Source: Ruminococcus sp.
GTDB lineage: Bacteria; Bacillota; Clostridia; Oscillospirales; Ruminococcaceae
Length of the DNA stretch: 64,000 nt
Direction of reading: 5' to 3'
Assembly: GCA_016288815.1 (NCBI GenBank)
Contig: JAEELF010000036.1
Location: 42,041-106,040, forward strand
The position numbers and the translations under genes are program-made. Every line of letters begins with the position of its first letter. Positions within the stretch are counted from its first letter, which is position 1. This document shows, piece by piece, positions 48,186 through 57,781 of this stretch. The notes under the pieces are model-generated. The model had not been told where the DNA came from. It saw only the letters and a program-made list of their open reading frames with translations, and did not search any database.

Positions 48186-48214
48186 TTGACATCAGGCAGC
48201 TTTTTTGTTATAAT
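48186..48214 (+). promoter_or_regulatory. Promoter of ABC exporter operon
   Basis: TTGACA (48186-48191), 17-bp spacer, TATAAT (48209-48214). Confidence 0.8.
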
Positions 48215-48286
48215 GGAAATGCGGATTTTTTAGGGATTTCCGCACAATACATCGAGCAGAAAGCTCACAGGAAAGGGGTAAACACC

Positions 48287-49027
48287 TTGGAAAACGTTCT
48301 TGAAGTCAAGGGGCTGTCAAAGCAGTACGCAAAAGTGCTCGCGGCAGACCACGTCTCCTTTGAGATCGGCAAGGGCGAGATCTTCGCTCTCATCGGTCCG
48401 AACGGAGCCGGAAAAACTACTACCATCCGCATGATATCCACTCTTCTCACTCCTACCGACGGCGACGCGGTGGTCGGCGGATTCAGCGTCGTAAAGCAGC
48501 CTGATAAGGTCCGCGAATGTATAACCTACCTCCCTGACGAGGCTGGCGCTTACAAGACCATGAAGGGCATAAACTACCTCAAGTTCATGGCGGGGCTCTT
48601 CACGACTGACCCGCAGAAGGTAGTCGCTTATGTTGAAAAAGCCAAGTCGATATGCGGCCTGGGCGACCGTCTCAACGACAAGATAGGCACCTACAGCCGC
48701 GGCATGATACGCAAGCTGCTCCTCGCACGCTCCGTAATGACACAGCCGCAGCTCGCTATCCTCGATGAGCCGACCAGCGGACTTGACGTCCTCAATGCGA
48801 TAGATATCCGCAAGACCATAAAGAAGCTCGCGAAGGAGGAGGGAATGTCCTTCCTGCTTTCGTCACACAATATGCTCGAGATAGAGTTCGTCTCCGACAG
48901 AGTGGGCATAATCTCCAAGGGACACCTCATGGTGACAGGTACTACTCAGGAGCTCAAGGAGCGCTACAATGCCGCGAACCTCGAGGAAGTCTTTGAAAGG
49001 GTGGTGAATGAGAATGAAATTCGTTAA
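48287..49027 (+). CDS. ABC transporter ATP-binding protein (NatA-like; TTG start)
   Basis: Walker A GPNGAGKTTTIRMI, signature YSRGMIRKLLLARS, Walker B LAILDEPTSGLD; SD AAAGGGG before TTG 48287. Confidence 0.9.
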   Translation: MENVLEVKGLSKQYAKVLAADHVSFEIGKGEIFALIGPNGAGKTTTIRMISTLLTPTDGDAVVGGFSVVKQPDKVRECITYLPDEAGAYKTMKGINYLKFMAGLFTTDPQKVVAYVEKAKSICGLGDRLNDKIGTYSRGMIRKLLLARSVMTQPQLAILDEPTSGLDVLNAIDIRKTIKKLAKEEGMSFLLSSHNMLEIEFVSDRVGIISKGHLMVTGTTQELKERYNAANLEEVFERVVNENEIR

Positions 49028-50366
49028 CCTTCTCAAGAAAGAACTCAGCGAGCTCATCAACGCACAGATGCTCGTAGGACTCGCTGCCATCATGATGATA
49101 TTCATGTTCCTCGGGAACACCATGAGCGACGCGATCGAGGAAGAGGTCAAGGCGATGACCAAGCAGTACACCGATATCACCATATCCGACCGCGACAACT
49201 CAGACTTCACCAAGGACATGATAGCCTCGTTCGAGGAGGCGGGAGTTAAGGTCACGAACCTCAGCACCTCCGGCGAGGACTACGCAAAGATACTCGCTGA
49301 CAACGATACAGAGTTCCTCACCATTATCCCCGAGGGCTTCGGTGAGGCTGTACAGAATGGAAAGAAGCCGCAGCTCGTCACTGTTTCGCGCATGAAGTCC
49401 GCAGCGACGATGTCCAACATCTCCAATGACAACGACGGGCCTGTCGCAATGATAAGCCAGTACATCTCCGACAGTATCTCCGATGAGGTAGGTCTCACCG
49501 AAGACGACGTTGCCCGCATGGCTTCGCCCGTGGAGATAGTCGAGAATACGGTAGTTGACAACAATTCCGCGAACGTCTCGATAAGCTCGCTCACCTCGAA
49601 GATAATGATCCAGAACATGATACTTCCTATCATCGTTTTCGTGCTCATCATCCTCACCTCGCAGATGCTGATAACTGCTATCTCCAACGAGAAGATAGAC
49701 AAGACCCTCGAGACGCTGCTCTCCGCACCGGTCTCCCGCGGTTCAGTCATCGGCGCGAAAATGCTCTCCGCAGCTATCGTTGCGCTGATAAATGCAGTCG
49801 TTTACATGATCGGCTTCTCGTCGTTCATTTCGGGCTCCACCAAGGAAGCGACGCAGGAGATAACCAACTCCGTGGCGGGTCAGTACCTCTCGGTAGATGA
49901 CGCAATGGCAAAGCTCGGTCTGACGCTCGGCGCAGTGGACTACGTTCTTGTAGGTCTCCAGCTGTTCTTCACAATACTCATATGCCTGTCGATATCGCTG
50001 ATACTCGGCGCGCTCGTGAACGACACCAAGTCCTCACAGTTCGTGCTCATGCCGATAATGATACTCGCAATGGTGCCCTATATGATATCCATGTTCAAGG
50101 ACATCAACTCCCTCCCCATGGGAATGCGCATTTTCGTATACGCGATACCCTTTACACACACGTTCTCGTCGATGTCCAACCTGATGTTCGGCAACAGACT
50201 GCTGTTCTTCGCGGGACTTGCATACCAGATAGTGTTCTTCGCTGTATGTATGTTCTTCGCACTGAAGCTGTTCAAGTCTGATAAGCTGTTCACCATTTCG
50301 CTGAATCTCAGCTCGAAATCGAAGTTCCGCAAGGGTAAGAAGGGCGCTCCCGCACAGGACGAATAA
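49008..50366 (+). CDS. ABC-2 type transporter permease (NatB-like)
   Basis: 452 aa; N-terminal TM, large extracellular domain, 5-6 C-terminal TMs (LIILTSQMLITAISNEKIDKTLETLLSAPVSRGSVIGAKML). Confidence 0.88.
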   Translation: MRMKFVNLLKKELSELINAQMLVGLAAIMMIFMFLGNTMSDAIEEEVKAMTKQYTDITISDRDNSDFTKDMIASFEEAGVKVTNLSTSGEDYAKILADNDTEFLTIIPEGFGEAVQNGKKPQLVTVSRMKSAATMSNISNDNDGPVAMISQYISDSISDEVGLTEDDVARMASPVEIVENTVVDNNSANVSISSLTSKIMIQNMILPIIVFVLIILTSQMLITAISNEKIDKTLETLLSAPVSRGSVIGAKMLSAAIVALINAVVYMIGFSSFISGSTKEATQEITNSVAGQYLSVDDAMAKLGLTLGAVDYVLVGLQLFFTILICLSISLILGALVNDTKSSQFVLMPIMILAMVPYMISMFKDINSLPMGMRIFVYAIPFTHTFSSMSNLMFGNRLLFFAGLAYQIVFFAVCMFFALKLFKSDKLFTISLNLSSKSKFRKGKKGAPAQDE

Positions 50367-50367
50367 C

Positions 50368-50397
50368 AAAAAAAGACGGCTTATGCCGTCTTTTTTA
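50368..50397 (+). terminator. Intrinsic terminator after NatB-like permease
   Basis: AAAAAAAGACGGCTTATGCCGTCTTTTTT. Confidence 0.75.
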
Positions 50398-50439
50398 TTA
50401 GGTGTCAGGTGTTAGATATCAGGCTTCAGGTGTCAGGGC
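50398..50439. repeat. Heptanucleotide array, six tandem units
   Basis: TTAGGTG-TCAGGTG-TTAGATA-TCAGGCT-TCAGGTG-TCAGGGC, directly after the terminator. Confidence 0.8.
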
Positions 50440-50514
50440 ACCGCCCCTGCACATTACGCCCTTACACGCAATGGATTAAAAATATTATATTTATACCCCC
50501 GCGCCCGTTTTTTC

Positions 50515-50543
50515 TTGACAATAACAAATAAATTTGTTATACT
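50515..50543 (+). promoter_or_regulatory. Promoter of large ABC operon with 20-bp palindrome between -35 and -10
   Basis: TTGACA (50515-50520), 17-bp spacer, TATACT (50538-50543); ATAACAAATAAATTTGTTAT (50521-50540) is a perfect inverted repeat. Confidence 0.75.
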
Positions 50544-50782
50544 AAATAGGAAGGTTTTATGCAGTTTAGGCAAATGCATATATCAGCGGGCATGGCATAG
50601 GCAGCCGAGTCCGCAATGGGTACAATACAGGGCGTGTGACCGCGCTTTTTCGAGCCCCCTCTCTGGCTGAAAAGGCTGCGGCTCAGGCAGCTATGCTCAT
50701 TTTTCGGTCAGTTTTCCCGAACAAAGGGGATAACTGCGCCGTTTTGTCGATTTTTCGCATTTGCGGGAAAGGTGGATATATA

Positions 50783-53728
50783 TTGAAAAGTAAAAGATTT
50801 TACCGTGGTCTCGCATCATGGCTGATGTCTTGCGTGACGGCGTTCAGCGCAGTGTCCGGGGCGATACCGGCGTTCGCTGAGGAGGACTACGCTCCCTCGC
50901 AGGCGACCCTCGCTGCTATGGCTGAGGACTACTACCATATCGACCCCATAGATACGGAGACGCTGTCGTTCAGCGACTACTACGACATCTACTCCGGCGA
51001 GGCGCGCCCCGACGAGGTCATCGAGATACGCGGCGCGAACTTCGCTGACATAAGCATCGGCGAATATGCAGTCGGTGCGTATCAGGACAGCGGCGGCGAT
51101 GTTCTCATCTGGGAGAGCAGCACCGGTGAGGTCAGCTATGACTTCGACGTCTCGCAGACCGGTATCTACTGCGTGAACATGACCTATTTCCCGCTTGAGT
51201 CCAACAGCACGACGATAGAGCTCTCCATGAAGATAGACGGCGTTTCGCCCTACGATACCGCCTCGCGAATCACGCTCAACCGCGTGTGGGTCAACGAGAC
51301 CGATATCTATACCGATTCCCGCGGGAATCAGGTGCGCCCGTCGCAGATACAGCAGGGAATGTGGAAGTCCTGCGACTTCGGCGACGTTGACGGACTTTTC
51401 AGCGAGCCGCTCTTCTTCTACATAGAGTCCGGACACCACACGGTCAGCTTCTCGTCCGAACGTGCACAGCTCGCGATAGAGAGCTTCAAATTCTACGCGC
51501 CCGCCGAGCTCCCCACCTACAGCGAGTACGCAGCGTCAGTCGGCGCGACCGTCAGCATTGGATCCACCCCGTCCAACCTCTTCCGCATAGAGGGCGAGGC
51601 GGCAGCATACAAGTCAGATTCCACCCTTTACCCCACCTACGACAACACCAGCTACCTCGCGTCGCCCTCCGACCCGACAAAGGTAGTCTACAACACCCTC
51701 GGCAGCGGCAACTGGAAAAAGGCGCTCCAGTCCGTAACATGGGTCATCAGCAAGGACGACATCAAGAACGACGGCTGGTACAAGATAGGCATAAAGTCCC
51801 GTCAGGACCAGATGCGCGGTCTCTACTCCAACAGGCGCATCTACATCGACGATCAGGTGCTCTGCGAGGAGCTCGATCAGATCAAGTTCTACTACGACAC
51901 TGACTGGTCAGTGGTCAGCCCGAAGTCAGGCGGGGACTACGTCTACGTCTACCTCACCGCAGACCGTGACCACACCTTCACTATGGAGGCTGTACCCGGC
52001 GAGATAGGAGATTCCCTTCGCAGGCTCGAGGACATCGTCTTCGACCTCAACAACTACTACCGCAAGGTGCTCATGATAACGGGCCCGAACCCCGATCAGT
52101 ATACTGACTACTACGTCCACGAGAAGATACCTGAGCTCGTTGACGAGTTCGGGCGCATATCCGGCGAGCTGAAGTCGATACAGTCCGAGATAGAGGGACT
52201 TTCCGGCTCGGCTGGCTCGGAGGCTTCCTCAATCGAGAACATGACCGTTATCCTCGATAAATGCACCGCAAAGCCCCTCAAGATACCGAACTACCTCTCG
52301 CAGATAAAGGACAGCATAACCGCTCTCTCCGCGTGGATGAGAGACTACCGCGACCAGCCCCTTGAGGTGGACTACATCGAGTTCGCGTCCGCGGACAGGA
52401 GCTTCACGAGCTGCAAGGAAAAGCTCGGCAAGTCGATCAGCTTCGGCGTGAAGGCATTCATCGGCTCCTTCTTCGAGGACTATACCACCCTCTCCGACGT
52501 TACCGGCGAGGATGTCATCAACGTCTGGGTATCGCTCGGACGAGATCAGGCGCAGGTCGTAAAGGAAATGGCTGAGAACGAGTTCATGCAGGAGACCGGC
52601 ATACCGATCTCCGTGAACCTTGTCATTGGAGGCGTGGTCGAGGCTACCCTCGCAGGAAAGGGACCGGACGTCGCGCTCTTCCTCGGAGGAGAATCCCCCG
52701 TCAACCTCGCGGCAAGAGGTCTACTCGTCGATGTATCGCAGTTCAGCGACTACGAACAGGTGACGGGGCGCTTCCAGGAGAACGCCATGACGCCCTACCT
52801 CTACAACGGCGGGGCATACGGTCTGCCGATAAGCCAGACCTTCCCGATGATGTTCTACCGCACGGACGTCCTCACGGAGCTGGGATACTCGTCCCCGCCG
52901 GAGACGTGGGACGACCTCATAGATATGCTCCCGGCGCTCCAGAGGAACTACATGAACGTGGGACTTATCCTCCCGCCGACCAATATCTCCCCCGCGACTG
53001 AGGCGGGACACACCTTCGCCATGCTGCTCCTCCAGAAGGGCGTGAACTACTACAACGCCGGACAGACAGCCTCCACCTTCGATTCTATCGAGGCGGTGCA
53101 GTCCTTCGAGCAGTGGACGGATTTCTACACCGATTACAGCTTCGAGCAGACCTACGATGCATTCAACCGCTTCCGCACGGGCGAATATCCGATAGTCATC
53201 TCGAACTACACGTTCTTCAACCAGCTCGCGGTGGCTTCGCCCGAGATAAAGGGGCTATGGGACTTCTGTCAGGTGCCCGGCACCCTCCGCGGGGACGGCA
53301 CTGTCTCCCACGCAGCCAATTCCACGGGCGCGGGAGCCGTCATCTTCAACAAGGTGAGCAATAAGGAGAACGCATGGGAGTTCATCAAGTGGTTCACCGA
53401 GACCGATACGCAGGTACATTACGGTACCCAGATACAGGGACTCCTCGGCATCATGGGACGCTTCGACACTGCGAACGTCGAGGCGCTCGGACAGCTCTCG
53501 TGGTCGAATGACGAGCTCGCAAGGCTCCGCGACCAGCAGGAGGAGCTCGTTGAGATACCCATTATCCCGTCGTCCTACGCTGTAACACGAAACATCATGA
53601 ACGCTTTCAGAGAGGTCGTCAACGAGGGCGAGAACCCCCGCGATACGCTCGGCTGGTACAACCGCGACATCAACGACGAGATCACCAGAAAGCGCGAGAA
53701 CCTCGGTCTCAGCACCGAGGAAGACTGA
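50783..53728 (+). CDS. Very large extracellular solute-binding protein (family 1-like C-terminus, extended N-terminus; TTG start)
   Basis: Signal peptide; C-terminal half TGIPISVNLVIGGVVEATLAGKGPDVALFLGGESPVNLAARGLLVDVSQF...AWEFIKWFT typical of sugar-binding lipoproteins; ~600-aa N-terminal beta-rich extension. Confidence 0.85.
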   Translation: MKSKRFYRGLASWLMSCVTAFSAVSGAIPAFAEEDYAPSQATLAAMAEDYYHIDPIDTETLSFSDYYDIYSGEARPDEVIEIRGANFADISIGEYAVGAYQDSGGDVLIWESSTGEVSYDFDVSQTGIYCVNMTYFPLESNSTTIELSMKIDGVSPYDTASRITLNRVWVNETDIYTDSRGNQVRPSQIQQGMWKSCDFGDVDGLFSEPLFFYIESGHHTVSFSSERAQLAIESFKFYAPAELPTYSEYAASVGATVSIGSTPSNLFRIEGEAAAYKSDSTLYPTYDNTSYLASPSDPTKVVYNTLGSGNWKKALQSVTWVISKDDIKNDGWYKIGIKSRQDQMRGLYSNRRIYIDDQVLCEELDQIKFYYDTDWSVVSPKSGGDYVYVYLTADRDHTFTMEAVPGEIGDSLRRLEDIVFDLNNYYRKVLMITGPNPDQYTDYYVHEKIPELVDEFGRISGELKSIQSEIEGLSGSAGSEASSIENMTVILDKCTAKPLKIPNYLSQIKDSITALSAWMRDYRDQPLEVDYIEFASADRSFTSCKEKLGKSISFGVKAFIGSFFEDYTTLSDVTGEDVINVWVSLGRDQAQVVKEMAENEFMQETGIPISVNLVIGGVVEATLAGKGPDVALFLGGESPVNLAARGLLVDVSQFSDYEQVTGRFQENAMTPYLYNGGAYGLPISQTFPMMFYRTDVLTELGYSSPPETWDDLIDMLPALQRNYMNVGLILPPTNISPATEAGHTFAMLLLQKGVNYYNAGQTASTFDSIEAVQSFEQWTDFYTDYSFEQTYDAFNRFRTGEYPIVISNYTFFNQLAVASPEIKGLWDFCQVPGTLRGDGTVSHAANSTGAGAVIFNKVSNKENAWEFIKWFTETDTQVHYGTQIQGLLGIMGRFDTANVEALGQLSWSNDELARLRDQQEELVEIPIIPSSYAVTRNIMNAFREVVNEGENPRDTLGWYNRDINDEITRKRENLGLSTEED

Positions 53729-53746
53729 CCGGAAGGAGGAATATGT

Positions 53747-54688
53747 TTGGCACAGATCTCTGCTGAGAATATCGGCAAGCGCACCAAGCAGGAGGAACGC
53801 CGCATGATGTGGCGCTCTGTGAAGGCGAACAAAGCCTGCTACCTCATGCTCGCGCCGTTCATGATATTCTTCATCATCTTCACTGTGGTGCCGGTAGTCA
53901 TGTCCCTCCCTATGGGCTTCACCGACTTCAACATGGCACAGGCTCCGAAGTTCATCGGACTGTCCAACTACACCACGCTCTTCCTCTCGGACAAGATATT
54001 CGTCAAGTCTATCCGCGTGACGATAGTCTTCGCGCTGTTCACTGGTCCGATAAGCTATATCCTCTGCTTCCTGCTGGCATGGCTCATCAATGAGCTCCAC
54101 CCGAAGCTCAAGACAGTGTTCACGCTCATATTCTACGCGCCGTCGATGGCTAACGTATACACAGTATGGCAGCTCATCTTCAGCGGCGATATGAACGGCT
54201 ATGTGAACTCCTTCCTCATCAACCTCGGACTCATAAACTCGCCCGTTCAGTGGCTCACCGACGGCAACTACGTCCTCGGCGTCACTATCGTGGTGCAGCT
54301 GTGGATCTCGCTCGGCGCGGGCTTCCTCGCGCTGCGTGCAGGCTTCCAGAACATCGACCGCTCGATGTACGAGGCGGGCGCTATCGAGGGTATAAAGACC
54401 CGCTGGCAGGAGCTCATCTACATCGTTATCCCCTCAATGGGACCGCAGCTCATGTTCGCAGCGGTAATGCAGATAGTAGGCTCCTTCACGGCAGGAACTG
54501 TCGCGCAGAACCTCGTCGGCTTCCCGAGTACTGACTACAAGGCCCACACTATCATGACCCACGCCTTCGACTACGGCTGGGTAAGGTACGAAATGGGCTA
54601 CGCCTCAGCGATATGTATGATACTGTTCGTCGTCATGTACGCCCTGAACAAGCTCATCAGCAAGGTGCTGAGCAAATACATGGATTAA
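53747..54688 (+). CDS. Carbohydrate ABC transporter permease (MalF/LplB-type; TTG start)
   Basis: 313 aa, about 6 TM, EAA loop EAGAIEGIKTRWQELIYIVIPSMGP. Confidence 0.9.
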   Translation: MAQISAENIGKRTKQEERRMMWRSVKANKACYLMLAPFMIFFIIFTVVPVVMSLPMGFTDFNMAQAPKFIGLSNYTTLFLSDKIFVKSIRVTIVFALFTGPISYILCFLLAWLINELHPKLKTVFTLIFYAPSMANVYTVWQLIFSGDMNGYVNSFLINLGLINSPVQWLTDGNYVLGVTIVVQLWISLGAGFLALRAGFQNIDRSMYEAGAIEGIKTRWQELIYIVIPSMGPQLMFAAVMQIVGSFTAGTVAQNLVGFPSTDYKAHTIMTHAFDYGWVRYEMGYASAICMILFVVMYALNKLISKVLSKYMD

Positions 54689-54700
54689 GGAGGCGGACAG

Positions 54701-55582
54701 ATGGCAGCAGCGGTAAATACTGCGAAGCTCAAGGCTTCAAACAAGCAGGCAGGCAGAAAGGTCGGCGGCACGGTCGCGATCTTCATCTTCCTCTCCCTTC
54801 TCGGTCTCTTCATGCTTTTCCCGATATACCTCACGGTAGTCATGTCGATAAAGCCGGTGGAGGAGATATTCATCTTCCCGCCGAAGCTCTACGCTATGAG
54901 ACCGACCCTCGACAACTTCAAGGATATGTTCGCGGTCATGCACCAGAACCGCGTCCCCTTCTCGAGATACGTCTTCAACAGTATCTTCGTCACTGTGACG
55001 GTAACCGTCGCGCAGTGCATATTCGCCTCAATGGCGGCTTTCGTGCTCGCGAAATGCCGCTTCCCGGGGAATAAGTTCATCAACGGCATCATCGTCGTAG
55101 CGCTGCTCTACCAGAGCAACGTCATATACATCATGCAGTACATCGTCATGGCGAAGCTGCACATGATCGACACCTACTGGGCGCTGATACTTCCCTCCAT
55201 AGCCTCGCCTATGGGACTCTTCCTCATGAGGCAGTCCATAGGTCAGGTGCCCGACGCCATGATAGAAGCCGCAAAGGTGGATGGCGCGGGGCTGTTCAGG
55301 ATATGCTGGCAGATAGTCATGCCCAACCAGAAGCCTGCCCTGATGACGCTCATCATCTTCGCCTTCCAGGCGGCATGGAACATACAGTCCGGAACGGTCG
55401 TGTTCCAGGAGCAGTACAAGACCCTCACCACGGTCGCTGCACAGGCAGCCTCCGCAGGTCTTGCACGAGCCGGCGTCGCAATGGCGGTATCCGTATTCAC
55501 GCTCGTTCCTCCGATAGTCATATTCATGCTCGCGCAGAGACAGGTCATCGAGACCATGGCTCACTCGGGCATCAAGGACTGA
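54701..55582 (+). CDS. Carbohydrate ABC transporter permease (MalG/LplC-type)
   Basis: 293 aa, EAAKVDGAGLFRICWQIVMPNQKPALMTLIIFAFQ. Confidence 0.9.
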   Translation: MAAAVNTAKLKASNKQAGRKVGGTVAIFIFLSLLGLFMLFPIYLTVVMSIKPVEEIFIFPPKLYAMRPTLDNFKDMFAVMHQNRVPFSRYVFNSIFVTVTVTVAQCIFASMAAFVLAKCRFPGNKFINGIIVVALLYQSNVIYIMQYIVMAKLHMIDTYWALILPSIASPMGLFLMRQSIGQVPDAMIEAAKVDGAGLFRICWQIVMPNQKPALMTLIIFAFQAAWNIQSGTVVFQEQYKTLTTVAAQAASAGLARAGVAMAVSVFTLVPPIVIFMLAQRQVIETMAHSGIKD

Positions 55583-55605
55583 TATGCACAGAAAGGGTGA
55601 GATAA

Positions 55606-57129
55606 GTGAAAAAAAGAAATAAAACGCTTTTGACGCTGTTCGCATCGTGTGTGCTCCTCGGAGGCGGGATAGTATCGTTCGCAGCAAGAGCGGGCGAGCC
55701 CTACGACGTGTACAACTACGACCGCTGGGGCGAGGCGATACCCTCGCAGGCGGGATATATAGCAGACCATGTCGTGTCGGGATACGACCTCGGCGTGGGC
55801 GCGATGAGCGCTCCGAGCGACATCTTCTGCGACCACAACGACATCTTCTACATCTGCGACAGCGGAAATAACCGCATAGTCGCCGCAGATTCCGACCTCA
55901 GCAGCATAGTGAAGGTCTACGACCGCTTCACCATGCCCGACGGCTCAGTGACTACCCTCAATAAGCCAATGGGAGTGTTCGTCTCCGCGGAGAACGGGAA
56001 CATCTACATCGCCGACAGCGAGAACTCGCGCGTGCTCGTCTGCGACACCGACGCGAATGTAGTCATGGAGATAACCCGCCCCGAATCCGACCTCTACAAC
56101 GGTACATTCCTGCCGCAGCGCGTCATCGCGGACAAGGCGGGCAATGTCTACGTCGTGCTGAGAAACATCACCACAGGCGCGGCGATGTTCGACCCAAACG
56201 GCGATTTCACGGGATTTTACGGCGCGAACCGCGTCGAGCCGACCGCTGAGATAGTCGGCAACTACATCAAGAACCTCTTCATGTCCGAGGAGAAAAAGGC
56301 GCGCCGTGCAAGGAACGTCCCCACCGGTATCACCAGCTTTGACATCGACGGCGACTTCATCTTCACCTGTACCTCCTCCTCGACTCAGACTACGGATACG
56401 GTCAAGAAGCTCAACGCTGCCGGAAAGAACATCTTCGCCAGCAAGGAGCTCGCTTTCGGCGACTACACCCCCATGTACGACACCTCCCAGAACAAGGTGC
56501 TCCAGCCTGCTATCTGCGACATCGACATCGCCGACGACGGCAACATCAACTGCCTCGACTATACTACGGGGCGCGTTTTTCAGTACGACAAGGACTGCAA
56601 CCTCCTGTTCATAACAGGGACTATCGCCCGTCAGGTGGGAGGCTTCAGTCAGGTGTCAGCCGTGGAATCGCTCGGCGAGAACCTCTACGTCCTCGACTCG
56701 CAGAAGAACACCATCACAGTATTCGTGGAGACCTCCTTCGGCGAGATAGTCCACGACGCGACGGATAAGTTCAACGCCGGCTACTACGACGAAGCGCTCG
56801 AGCCGTGGTACGAGGTGCTCAAGCGTGACGGAAACTACCGCCGCGCATACATTGGCGTAGCGTCCGCGCTGTACAACCGCGGCGACTACAAGGGCTCGAT
56901 GAAGTACGCGAAGCTCGCGGACGCCCCGAGGATCTACAACAAGGCGTTCGAGGGCTACAGAATGGAATTTCTGAAAGCCAATTTCGGATATATAGCGGCA
57001 GGGCTCGCGGTGCTGATAGTTGGCATAATAGTCCTGAAAAAGAAGCTGAAAAAGCGGAAGCCCGCGGCAGAGACTGCGGCGGCAGCTCCCGCAGCAGAGA
57101 ACGAGGTCAGCGGAAAGGAGGAGGAGTAG
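55606..57129 (+). CDS. Membrane-anchored NHL-repeat beta-propeller protein with C-terminal TPR and TM (GTG start)
   Basis: ICDSGNNRIVAADSDLSS..., IYIADSENSRVLVCD NHL motifs; TPR region YDEALEPWYEVLKRDGNYRRAYIGVASALYNRGDYKGSMKYAK; C-terminal TM. Confidence 0.8.
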   Translation: MKKRNKTLLTLFASCVLLGGGIVSFAARAGEPYDVYNYDRWGEAIPSQAGYIADHVVSGYDLGVGAMSAPSDIFCDHNDIFYICDSGNNRIVAADSDLSSIVKVYDRFTMPDGSVTTLNKPMGVFVSAENGNIYIADSENSRVLVCDTDANVVMEITRPESDLYNGTFLPQRVIADKAGNVYVVLRNITTGAAMFDPNGDFTGFYGANRVEPTAEIVGNYIKNLFMSEEKKARRARNVPTGITSFDIDGDFIFTCTSSSTQTTDTVKKLNAAGKNIFASKELAFGDYTPMYDTSQNKVLQPAICDIDIADDGNINCLDYTTGRVFQYDKDCNLLFITGTIARQVGGFSQVSAVESLGENLYVLDSQKNTITVFVETSFGEIVHDATDKFNAGYYDEALEPWYEVLKRDGNYRRAYIGVASALYNRGDYKGSMKYAKLADAPRIYNKAFEGYRMEFLKANFGYIAAGLAVLIVGIIVLKKKLKKRKPAAETAAAAPAAENEVSGKEEE

Positions 57130-57133
57130 CCTT

Positions 57134-57763
57134 ATGATGGATCTCACGCAGAAGCAGTGGGTCAAGCACGCTGTGATGCATCCCGTCGAGGGATTTGAGG
57201 ATATGCGCTGGAAGAAGTCCGGCTCGCTGAAAATAGCCTTCGGGATAGTGCTGCTGCTCTTCATCGCAGCCGTTGCGGACGGAAGGATCTACGGCTTCCA
57301 GTTCGGAGTGGCATACGACAAGACCTTCAACATCATACCCTACATCGTCAAGAGCATAGTGGTGTTCGCGGCGTGGGTAGTCGGGAACTGGGCAGTGTGC
57401 ACTCTCCTCGACGGCGAGGGCACGATGAAAAACATCTGCATTTACAGTGCCTACTCCCTGATACCGTACATCGTGCAGATATTCATATGTCTGCTCCTCT
57501 CGCACATACTCGTGCAGGACGAGGCGGTGTTCATACAGGCGGTGCGCATCATCGGCACGGGCTGGACGGCGATACTGCTGTTCTCGGCGATAAAGTCGGT
57601 TCACCAGTATTCGTTCGGCAAGACTGTATTCGCGATAATCCTGACGATAGCGGCAATGTTCATCATGCTCTTCCTGCTGGTGCTGTTCCTGTCGCTCGTT
57701 CAGCAGGTATACATCTTCATTTCGACGATCTACACGGAGATATCCTACCGTGTCAGGGTCTGA
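57134..57763 (+). CDS. YIP1-family integral membrane protein
   Basis: 209 aa, about 5 TM, HPVEGFEDMRWKKSGSLKIAFGIVLL...NWAVCTLLDGEGTMKNICIYSAYSLIPYIV. Confidence 0.75.
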   Translation: MMDLTQKQWVKHAVMHPVEGFEDMRWKKSGSLKIAFGIVLLLFIAAVADGRIYGFQFGVAYDKTFNIIPYIVKSIVVFAAWVVGNWAVCTLLDGEGTMKNICIYSAYSLIPYIVQIFICLLLSHILVQDEAVFIQAVRIIGTGWTAILLFSAIKSVHQYSFGKTVFAIILTIAAMFIMLFLLVLFLSLVQQVYIFISTIYTEISYRVRV

Positions 57764-57781
57764 TGAACGGCGGTGATCACT

